Part shown: positions 43,501 through 53,675 of the stretch, in pieces | Position numbering within the stretch: position 1 is the stretch's first letter | Layout of the letters: every line of letters begins with the position of its first letter | From: Zygnema cylindricum | Taxonomy: Eukaryota; Streptophyta; Zygnematophyceae; Zygnematales; Zygnemataceae | DNA length: 64,000 nucleotides | Direction: 5' to 3' | NCBI GenBank assembly: GCA_037447655.1 | Contig: JBBHKE010001206.1 | Location: 175,478-239,477 of the forward strand | The notes under the pieces: generated by a model | What the model saw: the letters and a program-made list of their open reading frames with translations, nothing else | What the model was told of the DNA's origin: nothing | Database searches by the model: none | Program-made: the position numbers and the translations under genes

Positions 43501-46500
43501 CCTTCTCCTGTTCCAAGCAAGAAAGCGCATTAATTCTGGTTTTAGATTTCATTAAACATTTCCTTTTATCAGTTTCAATCAAAGTAGCTTTGGTTATCAC
43601 CTATATCATTTTAAAGAATCATTACAATTTTCGTCTCAAATATTTATCACTTTGCGCATAAGTTTCTCGTCGGGGGAACTTTTCTTTCTCAGAACAAAAG
43701 TAACTCTAGATGCCATTTTCGTCTCAAAACTTTTCTTTACCAACTGAACATTCTTCATTATCATTTTATTTTCTCAGATTTTTGATTTACCACTTTTGAG
43801 CAAAACTAACTTTGCTCTTGATTTCCGCTTCAGAACTTATTTGTTTTCCGTGAAACAAAAGTAACTTTGGTTAAAAAATTTGCCTCAACATTCCTTCATC
43901 ACTTTTGCTTTGGCTATTAATTTCCCCTCAGAACAGAACTATACCACTTTGCACAAAAGTAAATTTGGTCATTAATCTCCTCAACTTGTACAAAACACTT
44001 TGAACAAAAAAACCTCCCACTTCATCCCTCCCACTTCATTTAAAACTGTACCAAAACTCTCAATAGAGCACTTATTGCGAAAAATTTCCAGATTGGTTGA
44101 TATAAATTTCCTACCTTCACAAATGAAACGACCTCTATTTCCATCTGAATCTTGGTATTCGGCGGTACAATCACACCTCCTTCTCCTTCATGTGACTCTC
44201 CTTTATAAGCATATTCAGGAGCAATTGTTACCAAAGCAACCTCACCCTTCTTCATTTTCAATACCGCTTTATCCAAACCTTCAATGACTTTCTCTGTTAA
44301 AAGGGGAAAAAAACAGCATAAACAGTTAGAACATCATTATATCATCACACCCGTGGTTTCCCCGTCCATACAAATGCTACACCGCAGAAAGTGGATTTGA
44401 AAAAAACAAAACCTTTTGTAAAATTTCTTACCTTCATCAGTGACAAATTCAAATTCTTGGCCCTCCTCATATCCCTTTTTCTCGAAAATAGTACCATCAG
44501 GAAGCTTGGCAGTGTAACGAACTGAAGCAAAAAAGAAAGTACATTTATCAGAATGAAATGTCTACAGAAGTCCATAATTCGAAAAACAAGCTCAAAAGTC
44601 AAACATCATAAGTCCCAGTTCATTTTCAATGCTCGAAGTATGAAAACTATGAGATATACCCAATCTCATCAAAAGATATCAAAAGATTATCAAAAAATAT
44701 CAAACAAAATCATAAGTGAGTAAAAATGCCAGGAAGCTCGCCTTTCACATGAGCACCATCATTTGGTTTTTCGTAACCGTCGCCTTCCTTCAAGATTTTC
44801 TTGACAACTTTTCCATCATCCGTTACATTCTCCACAGTCTTCCATGATACCAGCTCTAAATCAATGGTTATTGTTTCATTCGGTGGGACATCAGGGTAAC
44901 CTTCCTCTCCTTTCCGACCAGTCTCTCCAAAAGCGTCTGCAATAGGCAAAAAAGAAAATAGGACAAAACTTAAGCAATAAGACAAAACTTCCTCCCAAAA
45001 CTGCTCCAAAATTCCCCATGTAGACAGAAACCTTGTACTGCCTCGCCTGCTTCTCAAAGGTCTTTCTTTCTTTCTATCTCTCTCCCTCTCTCCCTCTCCA
45101 TCCCTCTCTTTCGCCCTCTTTCTCGCTCCCTCTTTCTTTTTTGATTTCACGTCACAGATAAGAGGATACTTACATTGTGGCCGTACTGTCAAAGTTACAA
45201 CTTCTCCTTTGTGCATCGATTTCAGTGCACGCGATATTGCTGGACAAAGAACACCTGTACACCAATAACAGAGGCGAATAAGAATATAAATTAGTTGAGC
45301 TCATCCCTCCGACCCCCGTCCCGCTTCCCTCCTCTCCCCCTCCTCTCTCTCCCTCCCTTCCTCCCTCCCTCCCTCTGTCTCCCCCTCTGTTCCCACACAC
45401 GTTGTATCATATTGAATTATCCACAATGATTATTACATCTATATGATTATTTCAGTGATTACCAAAAAAAATATTCGACCTCTCTCAAAGGCAACTATAC
45501 CTTCAAAAATAAAATAGAATTGCCAAAGTATCTTAAAGAAAGAACAACACGGAACTCCTGCTGACCTTCAGTATTTGGAAAAATGGAACCGTAATCACTA
45601 AAAGCATTAATAATAATATTTTAGAGCCGCTCTTTTTTTTTTTTCCCCATCTTGACGAAAAAAAAGCGTTAATAATACTAATTTTTTTCTTCGCGCTAAT
45701 TTGTTTAGCGGAAAAAAGGCCACATCATTCAGAACAGATACAGAATTATCACCCCTAAAAGAAACCCCGCGCTACAAATTTTGTCCTCTTATAGCTAATT
45801 CATGGTTTAATTATCACTTACCATCTTCCACATAATATTCCACTCCCTCTTCTGGTGACTTGGAAAACACTTTTCCATCCGAAAGCTTAGTCACGTACTT
45901 CACTGCAAATCAAAAACCACAGAAAATAAGAAATGGAAGCACAAAAGAGTGAGTAAAAAGTCACTCAATGGAAAAAATGAAATGAAGCAAAAGAAACAAA
46001 AATCTTCTGGGTCAACATTCCACTGGTCTGAAGAATTAGAAGCTCCAACAAATAGTCACAACTCACCAGTAACTTGGTCTTTGTCTTTCGGCGATTCCCA
46101 TTTCTTCCCCTCGACCAAAATTTTCTTGAATATCCCCCCATCTCCACAGATATCCTTCACACTGGTCCAAGAGAGAAGCTCTACTTCGAATTTTAGTGTA
46201 GCATTTGGAGGGATTGTTGGTGGAGATCCTTGTTTTCCGTAGGCATATTCTGAGGAAATCGTAAATACAGCCTTTTCTCCCTTCTTCATGGTCGCCACAC
46301 CTTTATCCCAGCCTTTGATAACTTGACCTGCACAGAAAAACAGCCAAAACATCAAAGCAAGAGAAAAAAAACTCCAATTTCCATTATTTTGTCTAAAATA
46401 GATGCACATAAAAACAATTAAAAAAAAAGCTACAGTCCATCATTGGTTGAAAATTGGAAAAACTACAGTGTGAAACAATTTGACACTACTGTAGAAAAAA

Positions 46501-47906
46501 ATCAAGAATAAAACTGCTTTTGGAATTTTCGTCATTGTTTCAAAGTATTACAAATTTCCATCGTGTTAAAAATTTGAACAATGGTATCGAAGCAAACAAA
46601 TTTCCATCATATGCCGAAAATTGGAAAAAATACAATATCAAAATATAAATTCTATCCTGTATTTTTTACCAGTGAAAAAGCTCATTTAGAAGCCATTATC
46701 AGTGTAAAGATAGACTGGGATGAAAGCTGTCTTTGTAAAACGACGAGGCAAGTAGCAAAAAACACATACAATGCCAGGAAAAATCCGTGAAGAAATGGAA
46801 ATTAACAGCAGGAAAAGCAACAATAGTAGCAAAGAAATAAAAATTAATATTGCAGTCGAAATAAACTTTTGTTAAGAGACCGTGAATAATTCGTGCAAAA
46901 AAGATAGAGCAAAAAGGGAAGAAAGAGAAGTTCTGATGTAAAAGAAGTGAATGTACCTTGATCCAAAACATCACGAAGAAAACTGAGTCTTTTGTAAAAT
47001 GAAGAAAGTAAAGATTAACAGAAAAAAAGAAGCATAAAAATAATAACTTTAAAAAGACTTGAATTATTTTTGCAATAAACGATAAACAGAAAATATTTAG
47101 AGCCGAAAATGTACCTTGACCCAACTTGAAACTGAATGGCTGATTACGGTCTAGACTTGAATCAAATTTGGTTCCGTCCAACAAAGTTCCCGTGTAGTGA
47201 ACTGCACACAAAAAAAAAAGATAAAAAATAAAAAAAAATGCTTATCAAATTCACAAAGAACTGGATGAAAAATTAAAATTTGTGTAGAATATTCCTCAAG
47301 TAAGACAGAAGAAAAGCAATGATCGTCGCCTTATTAGTGTGAGTTATTTCACCTTTTCACCTTTTCCGAACTTTCCATTTTCTTTACAAGGAATTAGTGA
47401 TTCCAAACAAAACGCAAGAACAAGTAAAATTTTCATTGAACCTTGGGAAAAAATAAAAAGAAAAAAGCATGCCATTCTCACACAAAAAAAGATTAAGCAT
47501 GAGAAAATACGAAGTGTAACATAAGAAGACAGATAAACTTTCTGAAGAAGTCTCTATCATCACAAAAATAAACATAGGATTGCTGGAATTTTTAATAAGT
47601 TCACAAAAACGTTTTATAAAAAAGTTTTTTATGCTCAATGTTGTAATCTAAACTCAACAGGTGGTCTAAACTTGAGATTGTGTTCTATACTAAATATAGT
47701 ACTCTAAACATACCATTGACATCATCTCCTGTTTCGGGCTTGTCCCAGCCTTCTCCTGCCTTTAAAATAAGCTTCTTCACTCCTCCATCTTTGGTGATGT
47801 CCTTTTCCTCTCCTTCCTTATGCTGAGCAAATCCGGGTGAGTCATCCAAATCATCCTCATTGAAGCCTTGGTCAACTGTGGAATCGAAATCCATATCATC
47901 CGCCAT
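40561..47906 (-). CDS. FKBP62-like: Large FKBP-type peptidyl-prolyl isomerase with TPR domain (FKBP62/65, ROF-like), 13 exons
   Basis: The exons are 47906-47714, 47201-47115, 46327-46067, 45902-45822, 45254-45174, 44936-44742, 44521-44432, 44293-44115, 43507-43385, 42944-42798, 42022-41895, 41761-41605 and 40611-40561. All phases agree and yield 590 residues, close to plant FKBP62/65. Layout: acidic N-terminus; FKBP1 about 40-150 with the proline-isomerase pocket complete ([26 protein letters not shown]); FKBP2 about 155-275 with the Trp and Asp pocket residues lost, so probably inactive; FKBP3 about 276-388, pocket Trp replaced by Leu; three TPRs about 395-520, keeping the NNAACKLKL and VKALFRRAQ clamp residues that bind the HSP90 tail; a Lys-rich C-terminal helix like the calmodulin-binding region. 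In plants such proteins are HSP90 co-chaperones in heat tolerance. Intron 6 starts with GC instead of GT (44741-44740). A heat-shock element lies about 0.66 kb upstream. Confidence 0.96.
40975..41100. repeat. GTACTCAGTAC repeats in FKBP intron 12
   Basis: TTGTACTCAGTAC and close variants occur about five times, separated by ATTAATTA-type spacers. It is a small degenerate array with palindromic units. Confidence 0.7.
42023..42260 (-). repeat. Two decoy 3' splice sites before FKBP exon 11
   Basis: On the minus strand the real acceptor reads TTGCAG|GTTCTTGAGAGCC with exon start 42022. Copies have exon-like starts at 42136 and 42249, spacing 114 and 113 bp, with matching intron context (AACAATAATATCAATAA on the plus strand). 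The first decoy keeps its AG; the second reads CG and is broken. Confidence 0.88.
43620..43985. repeat. Degenerate tandem repeat in FKBP intron 8
   Basis: CACAAAAGTAACTTTGGTC and TTTCCGTCTCAGAACTT-like phrases alternate five or six times over 360 bp. Period is roughly 60-90 bp with large drift. Confidence 0.65.
45060..45385. repeat. CT-rich tracts in FKBP introns 4 and 5
   Basis: CTCTCCCTCTCCAT-type sequence at 45070-45130 (intron 5) and CCTCCCTCCCT-type sequence at 45318-45385 (intron 4). On the gene's strand these are purine tracts, so they are not pyrimidine tracts of its acceptors. Confidence 0.85.
46940..46985 (-). repeat. Decoy 5' splice site: copy of the end of FKBP exon 2
   Basis: On the minus strand TTGGATCAAG|GTACATT repeats the exon 2 end TTGGGTCAAG|GTACATT 158 bp downstream of the real donor at 47115. 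This is the only copy of a donor side I found; the others are acceptor-side. Confidence 0.6.
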
Positions 47907-48003
47907 AGCTGCTTCTGAAGTTCTTACTTGTTTGAAGCTTGTACTTCTACCTTTTCTATGTCCTTAAAGAGCTGATAGCAGGAAAAATGAATTAAGTGGA
48001 AGA

Positions 48004-48159
48004 ATGGCTGCTGGTAAACTTTTTACTCAAAGGTTTGCAAGTGCTGCAGTATGTAGTGACTCTTCTACTATAGTGGCTTCTCTACTCAGTAGACCGCTTT
48101 ATTGCTCTCAAAGAACGTTTGATTTCCGGGTTGCAGGTGGATGCTTCTGGAGAGTGTAA
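48004..48159 (+). CDS. Short divergent ORF, 51 residues, mitochondrial-presequence-like
   Basis: Its ATG lies 98 bp from the FKBP ATG on the opposite strand, so both could share one promoter region. The peptide starts MAAGKLFTQRFASAAV and is rich in Ala, Ser and Arg with no acidic residues for 18 positions, as in mitochondrial targeting peptides. A possible donor GCAG|GTGGAT lies near 48135, so it could be a first exon, but I found no downstream exon. It may equally be 5' leader sequence. No family was recognised. Confidence 0.3.
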   Translation: MAAGKLFTQRFASAAVCSDSSTIVASLLSRPLYCSQRTFDFRVAGGCFWRV

Positions 48160-48562
48160 AAGTTGTAGACTTGTATTGTAATCAGAATAATCAGCAACAA
48201 ATCAGAATCTGTATCTGTCATGCTGATCCATAAAAGAGCGTGTCTCACTCAATATATTTGCAAAGTACTTTCTCTTTTTTAGCGCTTCGTCAACCTTACC
48301 GGTAGACGCGAAGTCCAGAAGCGCGGTATGGTTCTCGGAGGCATGGCCGTACAGTCTGCACATATTCGTACAATCTGAAATCGACTGCTTTTAATATTTG
48401 AGTACGGTTTTACATGTATGTACACCTGGTACAACAAACATTTCTACGGTCGTACGTGGTCTGCATAATGGTACGTTGAAGTCAAGATCTCGTATCATAA
48501 ACGTACGCGTACGGACCCATTGTCTCGAATGAATATCTTTCGGACTCTCGCGAGTGGCATTC

Positions 48563-48575
48563 TTCTAGAAGCTTC
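48563..48575. promoter_or_regulatory. Perfect three-unit heat-shock element
   Basis: TTCTAGAAGCTTC fits TTCnnGAAnnTTC exactly, the binding site of heat-shock factor trimers. It lies 657 bp upstream of the FKBP ATG. Large plant FKBPs of this type are heat-induced, so the site fits, but distance and a single copy leave chance possible. Confidence 0.45.
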
Positions 48576-49059
48576 ACATCGGTTTTGGCAAGCTTTGAGA
48601 GCCATGAATCAAAAGTTCGGAGATTCAGTGCGGAGTTTCACAGACGTTTAATATTTTGGTGCGTAATTTCACACTTCAATTTTTAATACCGTAACAACAC
48701 AGGTCTCTCACATTTTTTTGTCATTTGAACATTATTATGTAAACAGGGCGTACATTTAGAGTACAATTATAGTACAGTTATAATGTGTATAGTACAACAA
48801 ATTACATGAAGTACGCAGGAATTACGAGTAAAACAGAAATCAAATTGAGTATTGTGTACGCGAAAAGTACAAGGGTGTTAAATTTCATTACGGAACAATG
48901 AAAATCGCCGGGTACGCAGATTTATTAGGTCAAGATTCTAAGTTCAGATTTTAAATAGTTTCCACTTTCCAGTTTAATAAATGACGTCTTCAACGTGCCT
49001 TTCCTCCGTCACAGATTAAATTGACATTATACTTGATTGCCATTGGGCAAACAAGACCA

Positions 49060-49273
49060 CACCTTATATCGCTATTAGTGTTGATGGTTGTTACGCCACC
49101 TAAAACATATTTTTTCGTGCACACATGCCCGATTTCCGACCGGAGAGGAGACCGCCAATCAAAAGGTAAGAATACTTCTCAATCGCAGCCGTCAGATCAA
49201 CAATCTGACAAGTGTGCACGGAGAGAGATGTAATAAATGGCATAAAAAGTTAGTACTCGTAGCAATACACGGT
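49060..49273. mobile_element. MITE J copy
   Basis: CACCTTATATCGCTATTAGTG and AGCAATACACGGTG inverted ends; interior pair TCGTGCACACATGCCCGAT / AAGTGTGCACGGAGAGAGA. The flanking TA dinucleotides are mutated. Confidence 0.8.
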
Positions 49274-49760
49274 GTCGCCTTCATTTAATTACAGTAGCAG
49301 TTAACTTTTTACATAAACATTTTGACCCGCAGTTTTCGTATGTTGACTCAAATAGTGATGCAATTTTTTTTGAATATGTTTTTAGTTTTTGCACAAACAA
49401 CATGGAACACAAATAATAGCTCTTCTGTTGCCTATTATGACTCAATTAGCTTTTGAATTTTGAAAAAACATCTTCCACAGTTTTCACTCAATCCGTTTCT
49501 GTATTTTGACTCCAACAGCTTTAATATTTTGACTCAGACAGATTTGTTAATACTTCAAAAAAATACGAAGACCCTCTCTCCCTCTCGCCCTCTCTCCCTT
49601 TCTCCCTCTCAAATTGTAAAAACCGTCAACTAAAAATTATTCATTGGAACATTTATTAAAACTGCTAAAGCCACTCTATATATATTTTACAGACTACAGT
49701 TCCACTCTGCCATATACCAGCAAACCCTAGATTCAGTGATTTTCTGTCACTGAAAAACCA

Positions 49761-49903
49761 CACCGTGTGCAATTACTCTATTAGCATTAGTATTTTTCGT
49801 CCGTTACGTCTACCTTGTTTCGTGCACGTGTCTTGTTTTCATTTGGAGACCATTAATTGGAAGGTTCACTCAGGGAAAACTACATCGTGTGTCGCCAGTA
49901 CAG
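49761..49903. mobile_element. Partial J-type MITE
   Basis: Starts CACCGTGTGCAATTACTCTATTAG and has CGTGCACGTGTCTTG and TTGGAGACCATTAATTGG as in the family core. It is cut off just before the complete copy at 49906 and contains a second left-type end (CATCGTGTGTCGC at 49882). Confidence 0.6.
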
Positions 49904-49905
49904 TA

Positions 49906-50119
49906 CACCGTGAATCGCTTTTAGTGTCAATGTTTTTGTAGCCGCTTAAAACATATTTTCTCCATACACGTGTCGGACATTGTATCTGACGGTTGCGATT
50001 GAAAGATAAAATTCTCAGCTTCTTATTGGATGTTTCAAATTGAAAATCCGACAATTTTGTACGGAGAAAAAATGTTGTAAGTGGCGTAAAATTATTAACA
50101 CTAATAGCGATACACGGTG
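49906..50119. mobile_element. MITE J copy (214 bp, TA-flanked)
   Basis: TA|CACCGTGAATCGCTTTTAGTG and CACTAATAGCGATACACGGTG|TA. Internal pair ACATATTTTCTCCATACACG / TTTTGTACGGAGAAAAAATG. Confidence 0.9.
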
Positions 50120-50849
50120 TACCTCTCACCGTCAGACCATGTAAGTGGCTGGTCTAAAAATACGCCATTTTGACTTATATCTCGAAATTGCAGGAGCGAG
50201 AAAAACGGGCAAGCCATTGATTACTCAAAGCTCGATTGTACGAACATAGGATAAAAGTCTCAAAAAAATCATCACATGAGATTTTTACCACATTTTAAAG
50301 CCATACAGATTTTAGAAAGTAGGAGGAAAATCATGTTTTGAATTCTAGAATGGAGTTTGGAGGAGCTTTTCTTTCTAACATACATCAAAGCTATTGATAA
50401 CAAATTAAAAGGTATCGCAGTTAAAAAACCGCATCAAGCATAAGAAGAAAAAAGAAAATAAATTAATTGCATAGCTTTTGAATACATTGCTTCCTTAAAG
50501 GTTGTCAAATTAACCAATGCTAGCTATTACATAACTCTATCTTAAAACATCAAAGTTTTCTCATTCCTCAAAATTGCTCCAAAAGTGTGGTCTTGCTAGA
50601 ACCCTAAATAGAATCCTAGGGATATATACATAACCAACCGATCATCCACAAATATACAATGTCTAATTGACCTTCAACTTTCTACACTAAATAACCCTCA
50701 ACATCTCATAACACACATTGTCGACCTTTAGAAAATGCTTTCATGTTTTAGGATTTTTTACGGTTTCTCCTTCCTTCCACTAAATTATCGACAGCCTTCA
50801 CACTTTGCCGACATGGAAATAAGAAATCTATCACAAACCATTCCACTTT

Positions 50850-52517
50850 CTAGCATCTGACATAGAGATCCACTCCGTCGGAGACGTCGGGTGTGTACCC
50901 AGTGAGTACGCTGACGAACTGACACTTGGCGTCGTCTGAGAGGGGCAGCACTTGGGCGTCCTCCCAGATGGAGGCAACGCAGCGTTCAGAAAAGGCCGTA
51001 CATGATTCCGCGCATCCCGCCGCGTCGGCCGCAAAGAACGCCTCCCACACGCCCACTGGGAGGGTGTTCTCGTGGAGCTCATATCCCGCCACTACGGCAC
51101 CGCAGCCAGCTGCAATATCGGATAAAATCGCCACCGTTAACTTTCAGGAAATCAACAACAGGGAACGGAGAGAGTGAGAACAAGCGTAGGACATTTAGGA
51201 ACTCAAACAAAAGGGAAGGATTGGAGTGGAGTGAGAACAAGCATCGGACATCTGACTTTCTCTTGACAACATTGCCTGCAAACCAAAGCCGAGAAATGGC
51301 AGCTGTTGGACTAGAGAGCTAGTGAAAGGTCTCACTGTTGCAAGGCGTGTAGAGGTCGACGCCAGCTGGCATGCCTGGCACGAAGCCCCGGAGCTCGCTA
51401 ACAAACTGACACTTGGCATCATCGGAGTAGGGCAGCACTTTGGCGTCCTCCCAGATGACTGCGGCGCAGCGGTACGAATTTGCAGCGCAAGAGGCGGCGC
51501 AGGCGGCGGCGCTGTCGGCAAAGAACGACTCCCATTTGCCTACAGGGAATGTGTTGCTGTGCTTCTCCCATCCGGCGACATCCGTACCGCAGGCGGCTGC
51601 AGACAGATAAGCAAAAAAAATCCGTCAGACACATGGAATAAAGTGTACGACTTTCATATCGCAGGCAGCTACAATTAAGAGTGTATAAAATAGTGTCCGA
51701 GATTTAACTTGGGAAACATGAGTCGTTGAAGATGTAGGGAAAAACAATGCTGGAGATAAAAAAAAATGGTAAAACATTCAGTCATAGCAATTCCCGAGGA
51801 TTTGTGCAGAAATTGAGGATTTGTGCAGAAATTGGAGACTGGATATAGCATGTGAAATATATGTCCATGTTCGCATCACCTAGAATTGGAACTATTGGCA
51901 CAACATTTAGTTACTGGCCTGAGAAAGTGTTAGCTCGATGCTTAAAAAGAATTCTGCATTAGTTTTGCTGATCCTATACACTGCAGCAATGAAAAATAAA
52001 AAAATCAAAAAATGAAAAATGCACAGTGATCCAGAAATAGCTTTAACAGAGAATTTCTATTTGGAGAAGTTAGCATGGCTTATGAAGGGTACTAAATAAC
52101 TTTTTTCACATGCAACCTTTTCATTTTTACATGGGTATACTTGGTTCTCATTGATCCCTTATTCCTAATAAATTTCATTTTTTATGTCAATTCGCAAACC
52201 TGACTTCGTCCTTTATTTGTAACAATGACATTTGATTGGATGACATTCTGTAGAGCTTTTGAACTACAAAGTTGACAATGATGACATCATTCTCCAGAAT
52301 TGCATCGCAGCATTCTAGGCAATAATTTTACCCATATCATTTTTCCCAGAAACGTACTCAGATTTGTGGTAAAAGAGGAGGCTGGAGCCGCGTCGGGATT
52401 CACATCGACCGAAGCTGCGAGCAAATTGTTGGCCAACAGGTGGCGCGATCCTGCTGCGTGGCAAGCTCCTAGAAGGGCGGCCATGAGAGCAAATGTGAGG
52501 GGAGTGCTGGCAGCCAT
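50850..52517 (-). CDS. Secreted protein with two PAN/Apple-like cysteine repeats, three exons
   Basis: Exons 52517-52358, 51596-51336 and 51109-50850 join in phase 1 each time and give 226 residues. Exon 1 encodes a signal peptide (MAASTPLTFALMAALLGACHAAG) and a short linker. Exons 2 and 3 each encode one repeat of about 86 residues with six Cys in matching places (CG..., C-x3-C, C, then CQFVS, final C). Shared blocks are WE(S/A)FFA, IWEDA and VLP(Y/L)SDDAKCQFVS. The spacing fits PAN/Apple modules, which bind protein or carbohydrate outside the cell; I am less sure of the fold than of the gene. The two exons clearly arose by tandem exon duplication with equal intron phase. A TATA-like CTTATATAGA lies about 80 bp upstream of the ATG on the same strand. 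The ATG (AGCCATGG context reversed) is preferred over an in-frame TTG upstream. Confidence 0.82.
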
Positions 52518-52593
52518 GGAGATGAAATGGATATTGAAAGTCAAGGGGGAAAGGAATGGGATAGATTAGCTGAAAAAGTTGATTCTGGATTGT

Positions 52594-52602
52594 CTATATA
52601 AG
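52594..52602 (-). promoter_or_regulatory. TATA-like box of the PAN-repeat gene
   Basis: CTTATATAG on the minus strand, 77-85 bp before the ATG at 52517, leaves room for a short leader. The motif is palindromic enough to read on both strands. Confidence 0.5.
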
Positions 52603-52686
52603 AGAGAGAAGATTTGTAACTTCAAGTTTTGAGTTGCTGGAAATGAAGGGAAGGCTGGGTTTAAATATGAATGGAATGTCTGCCAA

Positions 52687-52790
52687 TCTGCGCGCCAAAA
52701 AGTGTCTGTACAGACGTACCACTAGGATGCCGCGCCTTTCTGCGCGCCAATAAGTGTTTGTACCAGCGGACCAATAAAATGCCGCGTCTT
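52687..52790. repeat. 52-bp tandem duplication upstream of the PAN-repeat gene
   Basis: TCTGCGCGCCAAAAAGTG at 52687 repeats as TCTGCGCGCCAATAAGTG at 52739, each unit ending GCCGCG(C/T)CTT. It lies about 170-270 bp upstream of the gene and could include promoter elements. Confidence 0.85.
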
Positions 52791-52962
52791 GGTGGGACGA
52801 GGTATGCGGTCTCCACGTTTGGAAAGGGCGTACTTTTTTTATGGATATCGCATGAAATTAGCATATCGTGCGAAAATTTCAGAAATAGAAATTTTCGTGC
52901 GACTACAGTACTGTACTGTACTATCGGTAGGACTCAAAAACCTGTTTAGCGGTAGACCGGTA

Positions 52963-53176
52963 CACCGCGAATCGTTATTAGCGTCAAGGTTTTTTTCGCC
53001 ACTTAAAACAACTTTTCCCCGTACACACTTGTCGGATTTTGAATCTGACGGTTGCGTTTGAAAGGTAACATTCTCAGATTCCGATTGGCGGTCTCAAATG
53101 GAAAATTCAGCATGAGTGTACGGAGAAAAGATGTTTTAAGTGGCAAAAAACCTTGACGCTAATAACGTTTCGCGTC
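52963..53176. mobile_element. MITE J copy with MITE B-like ends
   Basis: TA|CACCGCGAATCGTTATTAGCG at the left has the end sequence of the B type, but the interior (CCCCGTACACACTTGTCGG / GTGTACGGAGAAAAGATG) is J type. The right end has decayed to AATAACGTTTCGCGTC. Confidence 0.85.
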
Positions 53177-53428
53177 TCCGATCCCGACAGTTCGAATGTT
53201 ATCGATACAGGATAATGTGAGGTTCATTGTGAGGTTCAGTCAAGGGAGGTTTATCTTAACTGTTAAACTACGATCTATGTGGTTCCTCAGTTCTACTAGG
53301 AAAGCGTTTCCTGTTGTTGTTGTAATCGGACTCTTGACTGCATATTCCCTCTGTAACTATGATCCTTCGCGAAATCTTGCATACCTAATCTTGATCGTCC
53401 GATCGTCCATGTTTTCTACAGACTACAG

Positions 53429-53429
<1 letters not shown>

Positions 53430-53479
<50 letters not shown>

Positions 53480-53640
53480 CTCCTCTTACTAGTCGGGAGC
53501 TTGGTTTGACCAGTTTCAATATAGAGAAGAAAGAAAAGAAAAGAAAGAAGAAAAAAGAAAGAAGAAGAAAGAAAGAAAGAAGAAAAAAGAGAGAAGAAGA
53601 AAGAAAGAAAGAAAGAAAGAAAAAGAAGAAGAAAGAAGCT
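53430..53640. repeat. (CT)n and purine-rich leader repeats upstream of the charged-protein gene
   Basis: TCTCTC runs from about 53430 to 53474. GAAA/GAAGAAA sequence fills 53522-53640. Both lie in the 250 bp before the ATG at 53676 and may be part of the transcript leader. Confidence 0.9.
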
Positions 53641-53675
53641 AGAAAGATTAAGTTCCTTCGCAAACCTTGTCAGCC

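Larger units (their letters stand above)
48200..50840. other. Intergenic region with MITEs, no gene supported
   Basis: 48200-49050 is rich in GTAC and CGTACG motifs. MITEs lie at 49060-49273, 49761-49903 and 49906-50119. A CTCTCCCT tract is at 49572-49612. 50125-50840 is AT-rich and holds nothing recognisable; its right end may be the 3' UTR of the PAN gene. Confidence 0.6.
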
